DNA of 26,743 nt, from assembly GCA_002081555.1 (NCBI GenBank), contig MZNV01001120.1, forward strand, positions 1 through 26,743, written 5' to 3'. The notes beneath the pieces are model-generated. The model was not told the DNA's origin and searched no databases. It saw nothing but the letters and a program-made list of their open reading frames with translations. A program made the position numbers and the translations under genes. The stretch comes from Protostelium mycophagum. Taxonomy: Eukaryota; Evosea; Variosea; Protosteliida; Protosteliaceae. Shown piece after piece: positions 21,000-26,743 of the stretch (positions are counted from its first letter, which is position 1; every line of letters begins with the position of its first letter).

Positions 21000-23900
21000 A
21001 TGAATAATAATAGCAGTCCAGCACTCAAATCTAGTGCGTCTTTGAAGAGATCAACAGGAATGAAGAGATCGGCTGACTCGCTCGGGTCTGAAGAAGAAGA
21101 CGATTTTTTGGGATCAGACGAGGAGTTCTTCTCTGATGAGGATCAAAGTGAATAATCCACAAGACGATTATAATGATCATCTATAATTGACAGAAATTCA
21201 GTTGAAGAATTCGACAGAGACTTTGATGAGAATGTTGGTGGTGAATTGACAAAGTATTGGACCCGAGACATACTGAACATGAGCTGACATAACGATAGGG
21301 TCGGCCGTCCGGCGTTGGACAGACATGTTCAAAGATTTATCGATGTTCACCCATTCTATATTGTAAAGGTACAGACACATTTTCTGTATTGATCGAAAAA
21401 TGAATTCACACCATCAAGACAGAATTAAGAGACAAGAGTTGGGTGATCATATTGTCGCATCGACCAGAGATCGATCCCATCCTCGCTAAATCGTACGGTC
21501 TATCTTTAGAAATGGATCTCATCACCGAGCTACATCTTCAACCGCCCAAGTACATCGAAGACGCGGTACGATCCAAGTCCAATTCGAGACTTTATCACTT
21601 CGATTCATATGTACATGTCCAATCATCGATCATATCTCCTCGGCAATCACCAACAAAAATTCCGAAGACATCACATGTGTGTTCCTGATCTCTTCTCAGA
21701 AGGCACCAAAATTGGACGTGTATCAGTCCCAAGATGGAACCACGTCGCAAGATCACATCTTTAGATCTGGAATATGTTGGTTTCTAAAATCTAGATTATA
21801 CGAATGGATCGCTCAGAACTGGCCTCCAAGAGGTTGTCATGAAACACGTCACGGCTCTATATGATCCATCATTTTGTGATCTGTGGACATGGAACAACAT
21901 TTTGTTTTTGCAGGCAACAGAGACCTTAAAACTTTATTGCTTGCCTCTGGCAATATCTAAAACATCTTCATCTATTCTTAGCTCAGACGTAACTAGAAAT
22001 TTCTACGAAATCTCGCACGCCACAATACCCAGTCTCGAAACTATCACCCAACTTCATTTTGACTCGTTGTAGATACAGATTTCCTTTCCAATCTGATGGA
22101 GCATCTGACCCTCCGCATCCTCACTTGTGCACACAACTGCATGATCTGTGATGCTCCATTACCGACGGAGATGTTGAAGCCAACAGTTTGTGACAAGTTG
22201 TTATGTCTTCACTCCCACGAGATTTATGGGCTCGGTGTAGATGTCGCAAACGAAGTCAAAGAGAACTCTGAGGTGAAATTCCGCGGAAATTTCGATGATT
22301 TGTCTGAGAAACTTGATTGAATGAGATAGGTGGTGAAATTGTTGTTGATGTTTACGAAGGCGGCGGCAAAGGGTCAAGTCCAGAGGTAAAATTCAAAATT
22401 TGAATAATTCATTTTGGCGGGAAATTCTTCCTTTTGACGAGAGATATGAACTTATGTTCACTTCAAAAATAAAAATATCATTTACAATATAATTTATTAT
22501 TTATTACATATAAAAAATTTCTTAAAATAGTATATTTACATCGTTGTAGATTCAACCCGTTCCCCATCACAGTTGAGGTTGATGTGAAAGAGGATAAGGA
22601 GGAGGAAGGATTGCTGAAGGAAGTTACCGTTAAAAAATCCTTCACAGACCCCCACGGAAAACCCAACCCCGATTTAGTGGTATGTAATATCAATCCGTCT
22701 ACAATCCGCCATTGCAGTTTCTACTGGTCCGAAGATGTCTTTTTATTGTCATAATATCTTGCTTGTTCACGGCTCTCTCAATTACGTTTTTCGCTCCAAA
22801 TGTTCAGAGGCACAGCATCCGCCTCAAAAATTTCATAATTTAATATCTCTTCACAAAAGTAGAATAAAACTTCCGAAAAACTGCTGCGGCCTGCCGCCGC
22901 CCATACACAAACCACAATATTGTGCATAGTGATTTTCAAAATGATACATCTACGAGAAAATCCACACGACGAGATAGACTCTGCTGCCTTGTCTGAAATT
23001 AGAAGTCTATTTAATAAACCTCCAAAAGAATTGCTGCGGCCCTGCCGCAGCCTCACACCGAAACACATCGATGTTTAACATAGTGATTTTCGAAATAATA
23101 CGAAAACCTACGCGACAGAGCCTCTGCGGCACAGCCGTGGTTCGTCCCAACATATTACAAAATGATTGTGAAGTCAAGAGAACGGAGCCGAGGATACACA
23201 ACATAATGGAATCGCACCGGTGTATTTACCTTGCGGCTTTGCCGCAAAGATTTTATTGTCTATTCCTTTGTGGTGATTTGGCAAAGCCAAAAAGATTCAA
23301 AAAGATTCAAAGACTTTTTTTGGAAATTCATTTGTTGATGTTTTTATGGTGAATACGAATAATTTGGATACGAATGAAGGGCATGAAGATTGATAAAAGA
23401 ATAGACTTCAGTATTGAACAGCCTCCCAGCCTTGTCGGAACTTGGAAAATACAAAACATCATCACAGATGAGATCATCATTGGACACCATCAACCCCCTA
23501 GCATTTCCACTACTGCGGTGGATTATCACATCCAACAGAGCTTATCTCATCAAATTGAAAGACCAAGATGTGAGTGAATCTACAATTGTTGTTGTGAATA
23601 TTTTTGTTTCATCAGTGTTATTGATTTGCATGAAATCACATTTTTGTACTGTGAATACGCTACAGAATTGCATCAGAGTATATCTTTTTCTTGCGGAAAA
23701 GCCGCAAAGATATATTGTCCTGATCAAATTGAAAGACGAAGATGTCACAGTTGTGAATATTTCGTTCGATCAGTGTTATCGATTTGCATAAAATCACATT
23801 TTCGTACTGTGAATACGCTACAGAATTGCACCAAAGTATATCTTCTTGCAGCAAAGCGGCAAAGGTGAATCCTGATCAAATTGAAAGATCAAGATGCAAA

Positions 23901-25027
23901 TGTTTTGAGTATTTTATGCCTCATGAAATACATTTTGGTATTTGCTTCACTGTGACGCCAGAATAATGTCCTTCCGTGAAATATGCGGTATACTACCGTG
24001 AAATATGCGGTACACTACCGTGCAGAATTTTTGGCTTTGCAACTGACAGTCGTTGTAGATGGTGCAGGGTATTTCTGCAAACGAACAATATCTTTTCGTG
24101 TCCGAAATATGCGGTACACTACCGTGAAGAATTTTTGGCTTTGCAACTGACAGTCGTTGTAGATGGTGCAGGGTATTTCTGCAAACGAACAATATCTTTT
24201 CGTGTCCTCACCACCAGAAGAAGAAGCCAAGTGAGCTGTCATTCTACAAACACATCTACAACGACTCATATACATTCAGATTCCAACGACTGAAGGCGTT
24301 GAAAGGATCATTTTGGGCTTTCCACGGGTAAAGATATGAAATTTAGCCAAATTGAAATTTAAAATCCAAAAAAACAATTATTAGATTTAAAAAACTTGTC
24401 AAAAAATTTAAAAATACGAGAAAAGTATGAAAAAAATATGAAAAAAATCAATAAATCACGAAAAATAAATGGAAAAAGGTCTTCAGATTTCAATTGGCAT
24501 TCCATTTTGAGAGTCGGCCTGAAAAATTTTTCAAATACATCCTTCATGACATCAGGTGCCGCTTTCGGCCCCGGCATCTACATGGGTGAGTGTTTGGTTC
24601 GTTGTAGATCCATATAAGATGATGACGTCACCCTCATCTTTAATTCAAATTTTGAATTTGAATTTCAGCGCCACAATTGGGGACTTCGCTGGGATATTGT
24701 AAAACTGTCGGGCGCATTTACATGGCGATATGTGAAGGTGAGTCCTTCTACAACGAGACAGTACATATCGACACAAATATTTGTGCTGAGATGACACGTG
24801 GCAGTGATCAATGATGGATACACCGCGAACCCTCATTACGTGGTCAAAAAGGAAGAACACGTCGTGACCAGGTAATTTTCCACGAATTCTCCTCGGAAAA
24901 TCACGAAAAAGTTGATGAAAGCTCGCTGAAAAGTCACTGAAAGTTTGCGGAAAAGTCGCTGAAAGTTTGCAGGTATTTCTTGGAATGGCCAAACTCAGCG
25001 GCTGCGCATGCGGAGGACCACAGATGA
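21000..25027 (+). CDS. PARP6/8-like ADP-ribosyltransferase, 15 exons, 494 aa
   Basis: Exons: 21000-21147, 21202-21240, 21299-21362, 21430-21565, 21700-21832, 22073-22272, 22330-22385, 22550-22679, 23405-23569, 24163-24230, 24280-24327, 24479-24585, 24669-24737, 24805-24871 and 24973-25027 (1485 nt; every join in phase). After an acidic Ser-rich N-terminus comes a region like the N-terminal part of PARP6/8 (LKSRLYEWIAQNWPP), a Cys cluster CMICDAPL...LKPTVCDKLLC (residues 196-218), then INPLAFPLLRWIITSNRAYL and the catalytic fold: FVSSPPEEEAKF, AFHG (His395), NWHSILRVGL, FGPGIYM (Tyr430), SLGYC, YMAICEV and HYVVKKEEHVVTRYF. His395 and Tyr430 would bind NAD+. The position of the PARP1 catalytic Glu aligns with His465, so mono-ADP-ribosylation or no activity is expected. 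No WGR, zinc-finger or macro domain is present. Introns 8 (725 nt) and 9 (593 nt) are swollen by repeats. Exons 1-5 are less certain than 6-15. Confidence 0.88.
22680..23404 (+). repeat. PARP intron 8 filled with hairpin-bearing repeats
   Basis: The 725-nt intron holds diverged direct repeats of roughly 150 bp, each centred on a GC-rich short palindrome: CTGCGGCCTGCCGCCG near 22883, CTGCGGCCCTGCCGCAG near 23034, CTGCGGCACAGCCGTGG near 23124 and TTGCGGCTTTGCCGCAA near 23231. Flanks such as AGTGATTTTCRAAATRATAC recur after the first two. The palindromes are preserved by compensating changes better than their flanks. Confidence 0.75.
23570..24162 (+). repeat. PARP intron 9 built from donor- and acceptor-side duplications
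   Basis: The exon-9 end and donor region (TCAAATTGAAAGACCAAGAT, about 23548) recurs at about 23724 and 23877 inside the intron, with flanking sequence (ATTGATTTGCATGAAATCAC, GTGAATACGCTACAGAATTG) and a TTGCGGAAAAGCCGCAA-type hairpin. Only the first copy keeps GTGAGT; the others read GTCACA and GCAAAT. On the acceptor side a 104-bp unit is duplicated (24000-24103 and 24104-24207), including GTTGTAG and the first 45 nt of exon 10, so a complete false acceptor lies at 24059. Confidence 0.88.
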
Positions 25028-25028
25028 T

Positions 25029-25490
25029 CTAAAGAGGACGATCATGATGTTGCAAAAAGATCGAGTGGGATCTGCCCTTCATTTGGAGAAATCTCCAAAA
25101 TAAAAAATGAAGCAAGTCCGGCACAACTGCTCCTTCGATTATGTTAAGAAGGACGTCTGAGATATAGAGAGTTGGCGGTGATGTGTAGGTCACTTTTTGT
25201 GATCGGAAACGCATGATCGGCGGGTGTCCTCCAAATGGCTTGCTCTCATCCCTCTGATTACTCACGCCAATAGCCCTTTTCAAAAATCGAGAGGAGCGTT
25301 GTAAAATGGTCTCTTTGTGGTTTCGGATTTTAAAATTCAAAAACGGTTGGTAACCGCCACGCGAAGATCGAACATGACATCTTGATATGGAGCTCTGTTG
25401 CAGAACAGCAAGATGTCTGGAGCCCGGAAACAAGGTGAACTTCAACAAGGTTCTTAAAGATCTGGAACTGATCTTGTCAGTCGTACCCAT
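25029..25490 (-). CDS. Hypothetical single-exon frame, 153 aa, convergent with the PARP gene
   Basis: An uninterrupted minus-strand frame runs from ATG 25490 to a stop 2 nt beyond the PARP stop codon. The protein is basic in its N-terminal half (many Arg and Ser) and more hydrophobic near its end (ISDVLLNIIEGAVVPDLLHF). No motif was recognised and there is no splice evidence. A frame this long is uncommon by chance in this DNA, but it could still be an unconstrained antisense frame. Confidence 0.3.
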   Translation of the reverse strand: MGTTDKISSRSLRTLLKFTLFPGSRHLAVLQQSSISRCHVRSSRGGYQPFLNFKIRNHKETILQRSSRFLKRAIGVSNQRDESKPFGGHPPIMRFRSQKVTYTSPPTLYISDVLLNIIEGAVVPDLLHFLFWRFLQMKGRSHSIFLQHHDRPL

Positions 25491-26199
25491 CGTTATTAAA
25501 TCATCCGCTTATGATCCCCAGCTGTGGGACATGTTCTTCATATGAACTTGATTTCTATTCAACTTATGAGACTTCACCTGAAAAATGCTCCTATCAATAC
25601 ATCGACTGCAGAAATACAAAATAGCCACCCTGGGGGCTTTGGACAATCTTGGGTGGTGACTCAGGTATCAATATGATCTTCGTCAACTGTGAGACATTCT
25701 CACATTTTCAGATACGATGGGAGAGGGTGGATCGTGGCCGAATACTGGTTTCATCTCCTTTTCTGAAGAATCAGATTGTGTATGAGACTTGTTTTGCCGA
25801 CAGCAGAACCTCTCTTTCTGAAGAAGAAAGACAACTGCACCGACATGAGAGGTAAAATCTTTGGGGTTTCTGATCGTTGGAAACACCTCGGGAATTCAAG
25901 GGGCCCCAGGTGCCAAACTCATTGCCAGCAATGTGAGGATGTGATGGATAGGAAATGGATGCTGAAGATTGAACAGATTTTAAGACAGTATTCCAACGGG
26001 ACTTTACAACAGCCAACATTGATGCTTAGATACAAAAGGACCTCACCCCCTCAAACTCAGTCTTTGAAAGCTTCCAAAAGCCCTCGCTTGGCATCAAGGA
26101 GAGGTCATTCTGACCAGAAAAAAAGAGAGGAGGCCACCAGGATGCCCCATTGCATACGTGAACGATTTTCCACCATCAATTGTAGAAGGGGACACCACA
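25491..26199. other. Unassigned region before tRNA-Lys
   Basis: A plus-strand frame from 25776 stays open to 26237, running into the tRNA gene. Its part at about 25930-26140 is coding-like (CEDVMDRKWMLKIEQILRQY, then Ser/Pro/Lys-rich), and an exon-like block with consensus acceptor lies at 25712-25768 (YDGRGWIVAEYWFHLL). These may be remains or parts of an unrecognised gene, but no complete model closes. Confidence 0.3.
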
Positions 26200-26272
26200 G
26201 CCCGTCTAGCTCAGTCGGTAGAGCGCACGGCTCTTAACCGTGTGGTCGGGGGTTCGAGCCCCCCGGTGGGCG
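26200..26272 (+). tRNA. tRNA-Lys(CTT)
   Basis: Acceptor strands GCCCGTC and GGTGGGC pair with two G-T wobbles, followed by discriminator G. Box A is TAGCTCAGTCGG, the anticodon stem CACGG/CCGTG encloses CTCTTAA with anticodon CTT at 26233-26235, and the T-arm is GGGGGTTCGAGCCCCC (box B). There is no intron or encoded CCA. A T5 terminator follows at 26278-26282. Confidence 0.97.
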
Positions 26273-26743
26273 CTATGTTTTTGCTGTTTTCTTCAACATT
26301 TTTATTTTTATTTTGCAACAATGTCACTGACTCTCATCAATGCCCTGTCACTTGTTTCTATGACAACCATCTTGTTTTTTTAGTTTTTTTTCAGAATGTT
26401 TATATGGCTGTTTCTTTATTTTCTCTCTTTTTTCTAATCATATTTTTGTGCCACAAATTGATGATACAGCATCCTAAAATGCTTGTTGAGTTTGTCAATT
26501 ATGGGTTTCAATAAAGTCTGAAAAATGAAGCCAAGTCTGAAAAATGAAGCCAATAAAATAAAACAAAATAAATACACAGTTCTGATATCATATATAAACC
26601 ATATCTATAACATATGCTGTGCCTAATTAACACACATTTGTCACACATATGCATGCAAATGATGTTTATTTGAAAAAGTGAAAAAGAGAGAGAGAGAAAG
26701 AAAAAAAAGAGAGAAAAAGAAAAAGAAAAAAGAAAAAAGAAAA
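26273..26743. repeat. T-rich spacer, 19-bp direct repeat and AG-rich low-complexity end
   Basis: No gene is supported. A 19-bp unit (AGTCTGAAAAATGAAGCCA) is directly repeated at 26515-26533 and 26534-26552. The last about 65 bp (26678-26743) are nearly pure A/G (GAGAGA and AAAGAAAA runs). Confidence 0.8.

Noticed and set aside
21839-22072. 77-codon frame between PARP exons 5 and 6, first read as exons
   Set aside because: Using it needs a GC donor or a frameshift; joining 21832 directly to 22073 is in phase and puts the NWPP and Cys-cluster regions next to each other as expected for PARP6/8.
22870-23250. CRISPR-like or Rho-independent-terminator-like hairpins
   Set aside because: The DNA is eukaryotic, spacing is irregular and the copies are diverged local repeats in an intron.
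22735-23390. Short frames on both strands in PARP intron 8, considered as extra exons
   Set aside because: They are made of the hairpin repeats, and the PARP frame closes in phase from 22679 to 23405 without them.
26158-26514. 118-codon plus-strand frame with hydrophobic segments
   Set aside because: It runs through the tRNA-Lys gene and continues into T-rich spacer; the hydrophobic residues come from TTT/CTT runs.

Overview
The window is nuclear eukaryotic DNA with very compact genes. Most introns are about 36-60 nt long, exons can be as small as 36 nt, and two eukaryotic tRNA genes are present. The species cannot be named from the sequence. The gene content (a MAT1 TFIIH subunit, a PARP6/8-type ADP-ribosyltransferase, ankyrin proteins and a MULE transposon) fits a protist, an early-branching opisthokont or a small-genome animal.

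Layout. 1-584: no gene recognised. 585-7882 (+): a 41-exon gene whose spliced frame closes exactly (1757 codons plus stop). It encodes a nucleotidyltransferase-like domain, ankyrin repeats, an acidic stretch, a WGR-like domain and more ankyrin-like sequence. 8179-8901 (-): a 5-exon gene for a small secreted protein resembling Cu/Zn superoxide dismutase without the metal-binding histidines. 8994-12556 (-): an ankyrin protein with a long Pro/Ser/Thr-rich tail. 12697-12777 (+): tRNA-Ser(GCT). 13009-14229 (-): MAT1 (MNAT1), 9 exons, 294 aa, with a complete RING finger. 14347-15559: repeat-like non-coding DNA. 15560-16642 (-): a broken xanthine dehydrogenase/aldehyde oxidase fragment. 17380-18391 (+): decayed reading frames with a tail-fibre-like motif. 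18480-19956 (-): a degenerate MULE/Mutator transposase with a 240-bp tandem duplication. 21000-25027 (+): a 15-exon PARP6/8-like gene (494 aa) whose large introns have grown by tandem duplication and hairpin-bearing repeats. 26200-26272 (+): tRNA-Lys(CTT). The right end is low-complexity AG-rich sequence.

The most notable biology is the pairing, 13 kb apart, of a WGR/nucleotidyltransferase-like ankyrin protein with no PARP catalytic domain and a PARP catalytic protein with no WGR. The PARP has His where polymerising PARPs have Glu. Also notable are splice-site duplications that appear to be building introns, introns as short as 20-22 nt, and short motifs (TTGTAGA; TTTTGGCGGGAAA) that recur in introns of unrelated genes. 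All exon joins were done by hand from GT/AG sites and reading-frame closure; no transcript data were available.
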